Shown here: positions 28,070-38,422 of the stretch, piece by piece | How positions within the stretch are numbered: the stretch's first letter is position 1 | How the letters are laid out: every line of letters starts with the position of its first letter | Assembly: GCF_030866785.1 (NCBI RefSeq) | Contig: NZ_CP133018.1 | Span: 2,852,001 to 2,916,000 of the forward strand | Direction: 5' to 3' | Source: Agromyces protaetiae | GTDB taxonomy: Bacteria > Actinomycetota > Actinomycetes > Actinomycetales > Microbacteriaceae | DNA: 64,000 bases | The notes under the pieces: generated by a model | What the model was told of the DNA's origin: nothing | The model's database searches: none | Seen by the model: only the letters and a program-made list of their open reading frames with translations | Program-made: the position numbers and the translations under genes

Positions 28070-30147
28070 CGGCGACGCCTGGTGCCGAAGATGCCCTCGA
28101 CCACGCCGGTGAGCATGTCACGCGCAGCCTTCGACCCGAGCACCTGTTCGAGCATCGACCCCGAGCCGCCGCCCTTCGCCGCGCCGGTCGAGCGGCTCCG
28201 CGAACCCGAGCGCGACGTCCCGCCCGTGCGCTTCATGATCCGGTCGTACTCGGCCTGCGCCTGTTTGGCCGCCTTCGCCTCCTGCGCCCGCATCGCCTCC
28301 TGCTGCTTCGCGTACTCGGCGTCAGCTCTCGCGCGCGCCGCGGCCTCGTCGGCCGCCTGCGCCGCCTCGGCGGCCGCGTTCATGCGTGCCGTCAGCAGCT
28401 CATGCGCCGATTCCCGGTCGACGGCCGCCCCGTACTTCGCCTGCAGCGGTGACGCCGCGACGACGGCGTCGATCGAGGCATCCGGAGCCGGCGCCATGCT
28501 GCCCTGAGGCGCCCGCAGCCGGGTCCACGCGACCGGGCTCGGCGCGCCCTTCTCGTTCATCACCGTGACGACCGCCTCGCCCGTGCCGAGCGAGGTGAGC
28601 ACCTGCTCGAGGTCGTACGCCGACGTCGGGTAGGTCGACACCGTCGCGCGCAGCGCCTTCGCGTCGTCGGGGGTGAACGCGCGCAGCTGGTGCTGCACGC
28701 GCGAGCCGAGCTGGGCGAGCACGTCGGCCGGCAGGTCCTTCGGGGTCTGCGTCACGAAGAACACGCCGACCCCCTTCGAGCGGATGAGCCGCACGGTCTG
28801 CACGACCTGCGTGAGGAAGTCCTTCGACGCGTCGGCGAACAGCAGGTGCGCCTCGTCGAAGAAGAACACGAGCTTGGGCCGGTCGAGGTCGCCGACCTCG
28901 GGCAGGTCGTTGAAGAGGTCGGCGAGCAGCCACATGAGGAACGTCGAGTACAGCGCCGGCTGGTCAGCCACGCCCGGCACCTCGAGCAGGCTCACGACGC
29001 CGTGCCCGTCGGACGCGACGCGCAGGAACTCGGCCGTGTCGATCTCGGGCTCGCCGAAGAAGGCGTCGGCGCCGGCCTCGGCGAACACGACGAGCTCGCG
29101 CAGGATGACGCCGACGGTCGCCTTCGACAGGCCGCCGATGCCATCGAGCTCGCCCTTGCCCTCGTCGCTCGTGAGGTACTGCAGCACGGAGCGCAGGTCG
29201 GCGAGATCGAGCAGCGCGAGCCCCTGCGACTCGGCGTAGTGGAACACGAGCGCGAGGCTGGACTCCTGCGTGTCGTTGAGCCCGAGGACCTTGCTGAGCA
29301 GCAGCGGCCCGAACCCCGCGACGGTCGCCCGGATCGGCACGCCTCGCCCGCGGCCGCCGAGCGAGAAGAACTCGACCGGGAAGCTCGCGGGCGTCCACGT
29401 CTGCCCGATGCCCGCCGTGCGGCCCAGCAGCTTCTCACTCGACGCGCCCGGCTCGGCGATACCCGACAGGTCGCCCTTGATGTCGGCCGCGAAGACGGCG
29501 ACGCCGGCCGCGGAGAGCTGCTCGGCGAGCAGCTGCAAGGTGCGCGTCTTGCCGGTGCCCGTCGCGCCCGCGACGAGTCCGTGCCGGTTCGTCATCGCGA
29601 TCGGGATGCGCACGGGCACGCCCGGCAGCGGGTCGCCGTTGACGAGCGCGCCGAGTTCGAGCGCCGGGCCGTCAAAGAGGTACCCCGCCCGGATCGCGTC
29701 GACCGCGCCCTGGTCGAGCGGGCCGGGCGTCGCGGTCGAATCGCCCGGCACCGGCGCATCGAGCGAGACGGTCGCCTGGCCGGGCGCGGATGCCTCGGGC
29801 TGGACGGATGCCTCGGGCTGGACGGATGCCTCGGGCTGGACGGATGACTGGCGCGGGGCGGATGCCTCGGGCTGGACGGATGACTGGCGCGGGGCGGACG
29901 CCCCGGGCTGCGCTGACGCCTCAGGCTGAGCGGATTCCTCGGGCTCGGCGGCGGCCGAGGCATCCGCTGCGCTCGACTGAGCCGCCCCGTGCTCAGCAGC
30001 GACCTGCGCGTCGAGTGCGGCCTGCGCGAGCGCCGCCGCAGCTTCGGCCTTGCGGATGGCTTCTTGAGCCTGCACCTGCAGCGCTTCAGCCGCGGCTGCC
30101 GCCGCCTCCGCCGCCGCCTTCGCCTGCTGGACCGCGTCGTCAGACAT
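28066..30147 (-). CDS. HerA/DUF853-type ATPase (YjgR-like)
   Basis: 693 aa. N-terminal coiled coil of Ala/Glu/Gln (5-50), a low-complexity stretch with repeated QPEAS(V/A) and PRQSS units (70-125) encoded by GCGGATGCCTCGGGC-type repeats, then the ATPase domain: Walker A GATGTGKTRTLQLL, Walker B LVFFFDEAHLLF, LDGIGGLSKATVGVILREL, SRVQHQLRAFTPDD. Second coiled coil and a basic Ser/Arg/Gly tail close it. DUF853 proteins are HerA-like hexameric translocases of unclear role. ATG 30147 sits 6 nt after a -10 TAGGAT. Confidence 0.9.
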   Translation of the reverse strand: MSDDAVQQAKAAAEAAAAAAEALQVQAQEAIRKAEAAAALAQAALDAQVAAEHGAAQSSAADASAAAEPEESAQPEASAQPGASAPRQSSVQPEASAPRQSSVQPEASVQPEASVQPEASAPGQATVSLDAPVPGDSTATPGPLDQGAVDAIRAGYLFDGPALELGALVNGDPLPGVPVRIPIAMTNRHGLVAGATGTGKTRTLQLLAEQLSAAGVAVFAADIKGDLSGIAEPGASSEKLLGRTAGIGQTWTPASFPVEFFSLGGRGRGVPIRATVAGFGPLLLSKVLGLNDTQESSLALVFHYAESQGLALLDLADLRSVLQYLTSDEGKGELDGIGGLSKATVGVILRELVVFAEAGADAFFGEPEIDTAEFLRVASDGHGVVSLLEVPGVADQPALYSTFLMWLLADLFNDLPEVGDLDRPKLVFFFDEAHLLFADASKDFLTQVVQTVRLIRSKGVGVFFVTQTPKDLPADVLAQLGSRVQHQLRAFTPDDAKALRATVSTYPTSAYDLEQVLTSLGTGEAVVTVMNEKGAPSPVAWTRLRAPQGSMAPAPDASIDAVVAASPLQAKYGAAVDRESAHELLTARMNAAAEAAQAADEAAARARADAEYAKQQEAMRAQEAKAAKQAQAEYDRIMKRTGGTSRSGSRSRSTGAAKGGGSGSMLEQVLGSKAARDMLTGVVEGIFGTRRRR

Positions 30148-30153
30148 GCGCCG

Positions 30154-30159
30154 ATCCTA
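30154..30159 (-). promoter_or_regulatory. -10 box TAGGAT of the HerA-like operon (leaderless)
   Basis: Minus-strand TAGGAT ends 6 nt before ATG 30147. Confidence 0.55.
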
Positions 30160-30227
30160 TCCACGTGCCTGTTCCCACGGCAGGGCGCTGCCACGACCGC
30201 CGCGCGGGCCGCCCTACCCACCGCGAC

Positions 30228-30299
30228 GCGTTGGAGGTCGAATTGCGTGTTGGAGGTCGCGCAGGACCGACCTCCAACGCGGAATTCGAACTCCAACGT
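30228..30299. terminator. 72-bp nested palindrome downstream of modC
   Basis: The motif TTGGAGGTCG occurs twice on the left (30231, 30250) and its complement twice on the right, giving an outer imperfect stem (CGTTGGAGGTCGAATT / AATTCGAACTCCAACG) and an inner perfect stem TTGGAGGTCG/CGACCTCCAA around CGCAGGAC. It lies after the modC stop on the minus strand; a terminator or processing element for the mod operon is inferred. No U run. Confidence 0.6.
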
Positions 30300-30333
30300 G
30301 ATGGCCGGGCGGTCGGGAGGCCGTCACAGCGTG

Positions 30334-31734
30334 TCAGTCCAGCGAGTGCAGGCCGACCTCGGACGCCTTGACCGCGAGCCAGACGCGGTCGCCCTCGCGG
30401 AGGCCGAGGTCGGCGAGCGCGGCGGCAGTGACCTCGGCCGCGAGGGGCGGCGCGGCGAATCGGAGACGTGCACCGCCTGGGGCGGGTTCGATCGTCACGA
30501 TGCGGTCGCTCCAGATGTTGCGCAGGCTCGTCCCCTCGGGGCGGCTCGTCGCGACGATGACCGATGAGGGGCGGAACACGGCCGCGGCTCGCACCCCATC
30601 GACGAGCGGCATGGAGCGGGAGTCGGGAGGCACCGCGTCGGCCCCACCACCCGCACCGGCACCGCCACCGGCACCGGCACCGCCCGACGTCTCGTCGGGC
30701 AGCGACCCACCGGGCACCACCCCGATCGGGATCGCCGCTCGGTCGGCCGCAGGACCCGCGGCGCCCGCGAACGCGTGCTCCCCCACCACGATCTGTCCGT
30801 CTCTGGCGACGCCGACGATGAGGTTCACCCCGGCGAGCGCCGCGACGAACGGGGTGCGTGGAGCCTGCAGCACCCGCGCGGTCGGGCCGGTCTCGACGAT
30901 GCGGCCGCGGTCGACCACGGCGATGCGGTCAGCGAGCCCGACGGCATCGAGCACCTCGTGGCTGACGAGCACGGCCGACGTTCCGGTCGCGCGCAACTGC
31001 TCGCGCAGCAGTCGCCGGATCCCGGGAGCGACCTCGACGTCGAGCGAGGCGAGCGGTTCGTCGAGCAGGAGCACCGCGGGGCGTGCGGCGAGCGCCCGAG
31101 CGATCGCGACGCGCTGCTGCTGCCCGCCCGAGAGCTCCCGCGGGCGCCGGTCACCGAGGCCGGCGAGGCCGACTCGGGCGAGCCACGCGTCGGCCTGCGA
31201 ACGGGCGCGAGCCCGAGGCATCCGCTCACCGTATCGACCGAATGCCGGACCGAACGCGACATTGTCACGCGCGCTGAGATGCGGGAACAGTCTCGGATCC
31301 TGGCCGAGCAGCCCGATCCCTCGCCGGGCGGTCGGCACGCTGAGCCCCCGCGAGGCGTGACCGCGACGGCCGGCCCGCGAACGGTCGCTTGTCTTGGCGG
31401 CGTCGTCCGTGCGCTTGCCGGGGATACGCACGTGCTCGCTCGCGCCGCGTGCGCTCTCGCCACCCGCGTCGCCCGCGCCGGCCGCGCGGAAGAGGGCTCG
31501 GCCGTCGAGCTCGAGGTGCCCACCGGTCGGAAGGAGCAGACCGGCGAGGCATTCGAGCAGGGTGGACTTCCCGGCACCGTTCGGCCCGAGCACGGCAAGC
31601 ACCTCACCGGGTTCGAGCGACAGCACGAACTCGAACTCGAGGCTGCCGCGGCGGCCGTGAAGGTGCGCGTCGAGGCGCCCGGCTGCCGCAGCGGACCGGC
31701 CAAGGCTGCGCGGCTCACCGGCGACGCCGCTCAC
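30334..31734 (-). CDS. modC: Molybdate ABC transporter ATP-binding protein
   Basis: 466 aa. Walker A GPNGAGKST, signature LSGGQQQRVAIARAL, Walker B AVLLLDEPL, H-loop VSHE, then a C-terminal TOBE/Mop region (SLRNIWSDRIVTIEP ... AVKASEVGLHSLD). About 65 extra residues, basic and low-complexity, separate strand 3 from the Q-loop (GLLGQDPRLF), and a Gly/Ala repeat lies before the TOBE part. GTG 31734 overlaps the modB stop (GTGA). Drives molybdate uptake with ModAB. Confidence 0.93.
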   Translation of the reverse strand: MSGVAGEPRSLGRSAAAAGRLDAHLHGRRGSLEFEFVLSLEPGEVLAVLGPNGAGKSTLLECLAGLLLPTGGHLELDGRALFRAAGAGDAGGESARGASEHVRIPGKRTDDAAKTSDRSRAGRRGHASRGLSVPTARRGIGLLGQDPRLFPHLSARDNVAFGPAFGRYGERMPRARARSQADAWLARVGLAGLGDRRPRELSGGQQQRVAIARALAARPAVLLLDEPLASLDVEVAPGIRRLLREQLRATGTSAVLVSHEVLDAVGLADRIAVVDRGRIVETGPTARVLQAPRTPFVAALAGVNLIVGVARDGQIVVGEHAFAGAAGPAADRAAIPIGVVPGGSLPDETSGGAGAGGGAGAGGGADAVPPDSRSMPLVDGVRAAAVFRPSSVIVATSRPEGTSLRNIWSDRIVTIEPAPGGARLRFAAPPLAAEVTAAALADLGLREGDRVWLAVKASEVGLHSLD

Positions 31735-32594
31735 CGGCTCGCCCCCGGTCGCCAGCCGCGGAGCAGCACGAGGATCGCGAGCGCAGCGGCGAGCAGCATG
31801 AGCGACAGCGCGACGGCCTCACCCTGGCTCACGCCGGCCCCGTTGAAGGCGGTGTAGATCGCGAGCGGCATGGTGCGCGTCGTACCGGCGGCATTGCCCG
31901 CGAAGAGCGCCGTCGCGCCGAACTCGCCCATCGCCCGCGCGAAACAGAGCACGGTGCCGGCGACGAGTCCGGGTACGGCGAGGGGCAGCGTGATGCGGAA
32001 GAACACCGTCATCGGGCCCGCGCCGAGGGTCGCGGCGACGCGCTCCTCGGCGGTGCCCGTCGCGCGAAGCGCGCCCTCCACCGCGAGGACCAGGAACGGC
32101 AGCGCGACGAAGCACTGCGCGATCACGACGGCGGCGGTCGTGAACGGCAGACGGATGCCCCAGGCCTCGAGCGTTCCGCCGAGCAGGCCCGTTCGGCCGA
32201 ACAGGGACAGTAGTGCGATGCCGCCGACCATGGGCGGCAGCACGAGCGGGACGGTCACGAGCGCGCGCAGTACGCCCGCGAGTCGTGCGGACGCGCGGGC
32301 CAGCACGAGCGCGAGCGGCACGCCGATGGCGAGGCACACCGCGGTCGCGGCGGAGGCCGTGAGGAGGGAGAGGCGCAGCGCGGCGAGCGCTTCCGGCGAC
32401 GTGAGGTCGGCGGGCAACGTCGCCCAATCGACGCGGGCGATGAGCCCGGCAAGCGGCAGCACGAGCAGGGCGATCCCGGCGATCGCGGGAATCCAGAACA
32501 GTGCGGGGATCGAGGCCGCGGGCCGGGCGCTCTCGGTCCGGGCGCTCTCGGTCCGCGGCGCGCGGCCCCGCTCGCGCGGCCGCCGGCCGGTCAT
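31731..32594 (-). CDS. modB: Molybdate ABC transporter permease
   Basis: 287 aa from ATG 32594; about six transmembrane helices with the EAA loop EERVAATLGAGPMTVFFRIT, followed by GTVLCFARAMGEFGAT as in ModB/CysT permeases. GTG 32666 is an alternative start that would add 24 acidic residues and close the gap to modA; neither has a strong ribosome site. Coupled to modC. Confidence 0.9.
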   Translation of the reverse strand: MTGRRPRERGRAPRTESARTESARPAASIPALFWIPAIAGIALLVLPLAGLIARVDWATLPADLTSPEALAALRLSLLTASAATAVCLAIGVPLALVLARASARLAGVLRALVTVPLVLPPMVGGIALLSLFGRTGLLGGTLEAWGIRLPFTTAAVVIAQCFVALPFLVLAVEGALRATGTAEERVAATLGAGPMTVFFRITLPLAVPGLVAGTVLCFARAMGEFGATALFAGNAAGTTRTMPLAIYTAFNGAGVSQGEAVALSLMLLAAALAILVLLRGWRPGASR

Positions 32595-32790
32595 GGTCGG
32601 CACGCCGGTCGCCTCGCCCTCGGCGGCCGCCTCGTCGTCGGTCGAGTCGCGACCGCCAGCGAGCACATCGAGACCCGGCGACCCGACCCTGAGGACCGGC
32701 TCCCGGGTCTCGATACGCGTGCTCCTTCGGCGCTCGCTCCTCGACCAGCGACGGATGCACCGGGCGCACCGGCCGGGGCGGACGAGCCGG

Positions 32791-33657
32791 TCATGGCCCC
32801 GAGAACCCGAACTCGGCCAGCACCGCCTGGCCCTCCGCGCCGAGCACGAACCTGACGAAGGCGTCGGCGGCCTCGGGGTCGGCCGCGGTGCCGACCGGGG
32901 CGATCGGGTACCGGTTGACGACCGCGGGCACAGACGACGTGTCGATCTCTTCGACGGTGCCGTCGGCGCGCACGAGATCGCTGCGGTAGACCACGCCCGC
33001 GTCGGCCTCGCCCAGCTGCAGCTTCGTGAGCACGGCGGTCACGTTCTGCTCCTCGCTCACCGGGGTGACGTCGACGCCAGCGGCGGTCAGCAGGTCGTCG
33101 GCCGCGCGCCCGCAGGGCACCTCGGGAGCGCACACGATGAAGCGCACGCCGGGTGAGGCGACCGCCGCGAGATCGGCGATGCCTGCGGGATTCCCCGCCG
33201 GGACCGCGAGCACCGCGGCGTTCTGGGCGAAGATCTGCGGCGACGCCGCGAGGAGTCCCTCGTCGGCGACGGCCGCCATGGTGACCTCATCGGCGGTCGC
33301 GAACACGTCGGCTGGCGCGCCCTCGACGATCTGGGTCGCGAGCACGCTCGACGCATCGGCCACGATCGGTGCGACGTCGATCGACGGATACACCGCTTCG
33401 AACCGGGTCGCGAGCTCCTCGAACGCGTCCGTGAGCGAGGCCGCGGCGTACACGGTGAGCGTGGTGGTGGGCGCGGCATTCGACGAGACATCCGCGTCGT
33501 TCTGGCCGCCGTTGCCGCCGCCCGGAACGCACGCCGTGAGCGCGAGCGCCGCGAGCGCGGCGAGGCCCGCGAGGCTGACCGCGCGGCCTGAACCGCCGCG
33601 GAGGCGCATCCGATCGTGTCCCGTCGCCGGGAGGATTCTTGGAGCGCTTCGGATCAT
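32791..33657 (-). CDS. modA: Molybdate-binding lipoprotein
   Basis: 288 aa. Signal peptide with lipobox LTAC (Cys43), then the ModA fold: LTVYAAASLTDAFEEL, ADVFATADE, VYRSDL, YPIAPV. Captures molybdate/tungstate for ModBC. ATG 33657 overlaps the stop of the Mop-domain regulator (ATGA), so regulator and transporter form one operon; 196 bp separate it from modB ATG 32594. Confidence 0.94.
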   Translation of the reverse strand: MIRSAPRILPATGHDRMRLRGGSGRAVSLAGLAALAALALTACVPGGGNGGQNDADVSSNAAPTTTLTVYAAASLTDAFEELATRFEAVYPSIDVAPIVADASSVLATQIVEGAPADVFATADEVTMAAVADEGLLAASPQIFAQNAAVLAVPAGNPAGIADLAAVASPGVRFIVCAPEVPCGRAADDLLTAAGVDVTPVSEEQNVTAVLTKLQLGEADAGVVYRSDLVRADGTVEEIDTSSVPAVVNRYPIAPVGTAADPEAADAFVRFVLGAEGQAVLAEFGFSGP

Positions 33658-34058
33658 GCGCGTGCCCCGGGGGTTTCGACGATCACCGTGGTGGCCTTCA
33701 CGACGGCGACGGCGAGCGAACCGACCTCGAGCGCGAGGTCGTCGACAGCCTCAGCCGACATGAGCGAGACCACGCGGTGCGGGCCGGCCTGGATGTCGAC
33801 CTGCGCCATGATGCCGTCGCGCTGCACGCGCGTGACGAGCCCGACGAAGCGATTGCGCGCGCTGCGAGCGACGCTCGAGGGGTCCTCGGCGGCGTCGGCG
33901 AGCTCGACGGAGCGCCGGGCGGCGTCCGCGCCGTCGACGACGAGCCGACCGCTCTCGTCGTGTGTGGCGGCCAGCGATCCGCCGTCGATCCAGCGACGCA
34001 CGGTGTCGTCGCTCACGCCGAGGAGGCGCGCGATCTCTGAGATCCGATACTGCGGCAT
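33654..34058 (-). CDS. MerR-like HTH plus Mop/TOBE molybdate-binding protein
   Basis: 134 aa. N-terminal HTH of the excisionase/MerR type (YRISEIARLLGVSDDTVRRWIDGGSLAA, 4-31) and a C-terminal single Mop domain (SARNRFVGLVTRVQRDGIMAQVDIQAGPHRVVSLMS). Such HTH-Mop proteins are thought to sense or store molybdate and act on mod genes; direct repression here is inferred. Start ATG 34058, preceded 7 nt by a -10 TATGCT; the ATG at 34070 lies inside the -10 and is rejected. Confidence 0.88.
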   Translation of the reverse strand: MPQYRISEIARLLGVSDDTVRRWIDGGSLAATHDESGRLVVDGADAARRSVELADAAEDPSSVARSARNRFVGLVTRVQRDGIMAQVDIQAGPHRVVSLMSAEAVDDLALEVGSLAVAVVKATTVIVETPGARA

Positions 34059-34065
34059 GGATTGC

Positions 34066-34071
34066 AGCATA
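34066..34071 (-). promoter_or_regulatory. -10 box TATGCT of the Mop-modABC operon (leaderless)
   Basis: Minus-strand TATGCT ends 7 nt before ATG 34058, and settles the start codon of the regulator. Confidence 0.6.
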
Positions 34072-34121
34072 GCGCCGCATCTGCGGAGATGTGAGGCATC
34101 CGTCGTCGGAATCGAACCCGC

Positions 34122-34250
34122 GTGATGCTCCCGCGCCCGCGCCGAGCCCGCGTCCGACCCCAGTCCGCGCCAGCCCGTGCCCGGCCCAGCCCACGCCCGG
34201 CCCAGCCCACGCCCGCGGCCGCGGCCGCGCCCGCGGCCGCGCCGTTCCCG
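34122..34250. repeat. GC-rich low-complexity repeats
   Basis: Duplicated GCCCAGCCCACGCCCG-type units and runs of CGCGGC in the 450-bp space between the Mop regulator and the MoeB-like gene. No gene here. Confidence 0.7.
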
Positions 34251-34269
34251 CACACACCCCTCCCCCTTG

Positions 34270-34340
34270 CTCAGGAAGATCCGGGCGACACGCCGCTCCG
34301 GAGACCCCGACACGCCGGGAACGCGTCCGTTCTTCCTGAG
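34270..34340. repeat. 71-bp double-palindrome element, copy 4
   Basis: Arms CTCAGGAA/TTCCTGAG (flanked CTTG- and -CACGG). Right core CGACACGCCG stands at the standard offset; the left core is lost, but a second direct CGACACGCCG copy is present at about 34285. Upstream of the MoeB-like gene. Confidence 0.9.
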
Positions 34341-34497
34341 CACGGCGGAGGACGAGCGCGACGGCCGGGCCCCCGCGGGGGCGACAGAGCCGGCGAACCG
34401 GGGCCGGAGCCGGTGAAACGGGGCGCGCACACGCCCGTGCACGGCCTGGGCTGCGCGAGGCGACGCGAGGTCAGCAGCACGCGCACCCGTGCGGGGC

Positions 34498-34503
34498 TAG
34501 CGT
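34498..34503 (+). promoter_or_regulatory. -10 box TAGCGT of the moe/moa operon
   Basis: TAGCGT ends 6 nt before ATG 34510; the intervening GGGAGC could also serve as a weak ribosome site if transcription starts earlier. Confidence 0.5.
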
Positions 34504-34509
34504 GGGAGC

Positions 34510-36101
<1,592 letters not shown>

Positions 36102-36105
<4 letters not shown>

Positions 36106-37403
36106 CCAGCGCACCGATCGAGGTCGAAGCCCACCTCGCCGAGGTCCTCGCCGCGGTGCGGCCGCTCGCGCCGGTGCGCGTTCCGCTGGCGAACGCGCTC
36201 GGCCGCGTGCTCGCGGCCGATGTCGTCGCCGACACACGGGTCCCCGCGGTCGACAACTCCTCGATGGACGGCTACGCCGTCCGCCGGGCCGACGTCGCCG
36301 AAGCGTCCGCACACGCCCCGGCCGACCTCCTCGTCGTCGCCGAGGTCGCGGCCGGCAGCCCGCTGGATCCGACGCTCGCGCCAGGGCAGGCGGCTCGCAT
36401 CATGACGGGCGCGCCGGTCCCGAGCGATGCCGACGCGGTCGTGCCCGTCGAAGACACCGCCGAATACCGGTCGGGCGACGGGTGGGTCACGTCGGGCGCA
36501 CGAGTCCGCGTGACGACGGCTCCCGCGGCCGGCGCCTTCGTACGGCGGGCCGGCAGCGATCTCACGCCGGGCTCGATCGTGCTCGCCGCGGGCGCCCGGC
36601 TCACGCCGTACCGTGTCGGTGCGGCCGCCGCCGCGGGCGTCGGCGCGGTCGACGTCTTCCCGGCACCGCGCGTCGCGGTGATCGCGACCGGCGACGAACT
36701 GGTCGAACCGGGCGTGCCGACCCGTCGCGGCCAGCTCGCCGACTCGAACTCGGCTCTGCTGCGCGGCGTCGTGTCGGACGCAGGCGGTGAGCTCGTCGCG
36801 GCCATCCGCGTCGGCGACGACCCGGCCGAGTTCCTCACCGCACTCGACGAGCTCACGAGCCCGGCCGGCCCGCCCGGCCCGCCCGGCACGACGGGCGCGA
36901 CGGCCGCCGCAGCCGCCCCCGACGTCATCATCTGCACCGGCGGGGTGAGCGTCGGTGCGCATGACGTGGTGAAGGCCGCGCTCGCGCCGGGCGGTCGCGT
37001 CGCGTTCCGCCGGGTGAGCATGCAACCAGGCAAGCCGCAGGCCTTCGGCCGCCTCGAGTCCGGCGCCCTCTGCTTCGGGCTCCCGGGCAACCCGGTGAGC
37101 GTCGCGGTGTCGTTCGAGGTGTTCGTCCGCCCTGCGTTGCAGGCGATGCAGGGCCTCGAGCCTGCCGGCCCGCCGCGCACGGAGGCGATCGCCGCCACGG
37201 GCTGGCGCACGCCCCCTGGCCGGCGCCAGTACATGCCCATCGTCTTCGACGGCGACGGCCGCATCCGGCCCGCGACCGCCGGCGGGTCGGGTTCGCACCT
37301 CGCGGGCGGGCTCGCGCGCGCCGAGGGATTCGCGATCGTGCCGGCGGATACCGACGAGGTTCGCGCCGGCGAGTCGCTCCCTGTCATGCTGGTCGCATCA
37401 TGA
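36102..37403 (+). CDS. moeA: Molybdopterin molybdenumtransferase
   Basis: Inserts molybdate into adenylated molybdopterin. 433 aa with NSSMDGYAVR, GQAARIMTGAPVP, VIATGDELV...DSNS, CTGGVSVGAHD, SMQPGKPQAFG, GLPGNPVSV, all diagnostic. A Gly/Pro/Thr-rich loop (near 254-270) interrupts the MPT domain before the GGVSVG motif. Four-base overlaps with both neighbours. Confidence 0.95.
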
Positions 37404-37882
37404 GCGAGCAGGCGCACCCCTTCACCCATCTGGATGCGCGGGGCCACGCCCGCATGGTCGACGTCACGGCGAAGACGCCGACGGTGCGCACCGCGACCGC
37501 CGAGGGGCTCGTGCGCTGCCCGGCCGCGGTCGTCGCCGCGCTGCGCGACGGAACGGTGCCGAAGGGCGATGTGCTCGCGGTCGCCCGTATCGCGGGCATC
37601 CAGGCGGCGAAGCGCTGCGCCGAGCTGTTGCCGCTCGCGCACGTGATCGGCGTGCACGCGGCATCCGTCGACCTCGAGGTGACCGACGAGGGCGTCCGCA
37701 TCGGCGCGACGGTCGGCACCGCCGACCGCACGGGCGTCGAGATGGAGGCGTTCACGGCCGTGAGCGTCGCGGCCCTCGCGGTCGTCGACATGGTCAAGGG
37801 CATCGACAAGGATGTCTCGATCGAGGGCGTGCGGCTGGTCTCGAAATCCGGCGGGAAGTCGGGCGATTGGGTTCGGGGGTGA
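37400..37882 (+). CDS. moaC: Cyclic pyranopterin monophosphate synthase
   Basis: Converts the MoaA product to cPMP. 160 aa: FTHLDARGHARMVDVTAK, KGDVLAVARIAGIQAAKRCAELLPLAHVI, GVEMEAFTAVSVAALAVVDMVKGIDK. ATG 37400 overlaps the moeA stop. Confidence 0.96.
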   Translation: MSEQAHPFTHLDARGHARMVDVTAKTPTVRTATAEGLVRCPAAVVAALRDGTVPKGDVLAVARIAGIQAAKRCAELLPLAHVIGVHAASVDLEVTDEGVRIGATVGTADRTGVEMEAFTAVSVAALAVVDMVKGIDKDVSIEGVRLVSKSGGKSGDWVRG

Positions 37883-38127
37883 GCGGCGTGGTCACGGTTC
37901 GGTACTTCGCGGGCGCGGCCGAGGCCGCCGGCCGTGAAGAGGAGCTCATCGAGGCATCCGATCTCGGAAGCCTGCGTGACGCGATCACGAGGCGGCACGG
38001 CGACGCGCTCGCGCGCGTGCTCGGCCGATGCAGCCTGCTCGTCGACGGACGGCGGGCGGATGCCCCGGGCACGCCGCTGCCCGCGGGCGCGACCATCGAC
38101 GTGCTGCCCCCGTTCGCGGGCGGCTGA
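37879..38127 (+). CDS. moaD: Molybdopterin synthase small (sulfur-carrier) subunit
   Basis: 82 aa from GTG 37879 (GTGA overlap with moaC). Beta-grasp fold VTVRYFAGAAEAAGREEE and the essential C-terminal Gly-Gly (LPPFAGG) that is adenylated and thiocarboxylated. A TTG at 37867 is a less likely start. Last gene of the plus-strand moe/moa operon. Confidence 0.92.
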   Translation: MSGVVTVRYFAGAAEAAGREEELIEASDLGSLRDAITRRHGDALARVLGRCSLLVDGRRADAPGTPLPAGATIDVLPPFAGG

Positions 38128-38151
38128 GCCGCGCGGCCGGTCCTGCCCCGC

Positions 38152-38244
38152 TGTCCGTCTTCGCCCGCCGTCCGTCCTCGCCCGCCCGTCCTCGCCCGCC
38201 CGTCCTCGCCCGCGGTCCGTCCTCGCCCGCCCGTCCTCGCCCGC
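38152..38244. repeat. 13-bp tandem array (CGTCCTCGCCCGC type)
   Basis: Seven or so copies of CCGTCCTCGCCCG with small changes, directly after moaD, in the convergent moaD/moaA gap. Confidence 0.8.
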
Positions 38245-38260
38245 TGCCGGCCCTCGCCCC

Positions 38261-38345
38261 GTGAGGACGCCATTCGGGCGGCCCACCCTGCGAGGACCCT
38301 ATTCGTGCACTCTGACGGCGTTCGATCGCCAAAAGGCGTCCTCAC
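38261..38345. terminator. Long inverted repeat between convergent moaD and moaA
   Basis: GTGAGGACGCC (38261-38271) and GGCGTCCTCAC (38335-38345) are perfect complements across 63 nt that also contains GAGGAC and CCTATTCG repeats. Position between converging genes suggests a bidirectional terminator (inference). Confidence 0.55.
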
Positions 38346-38422
38346 GCGGAATCCGACCGGCGGGCGGCGAGCGGCCACGGGCCCCGAGCAACAGGCAGCG
38401 GGCAGCGGGTACGGCTGCCGGC

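Noticed and set aside
34066..34070. ATG 34070 as start of the Mop regulator
   Set aside because: It lies inside the TATGCT -10 box; ATG 34058 is at the right leaderless distance.
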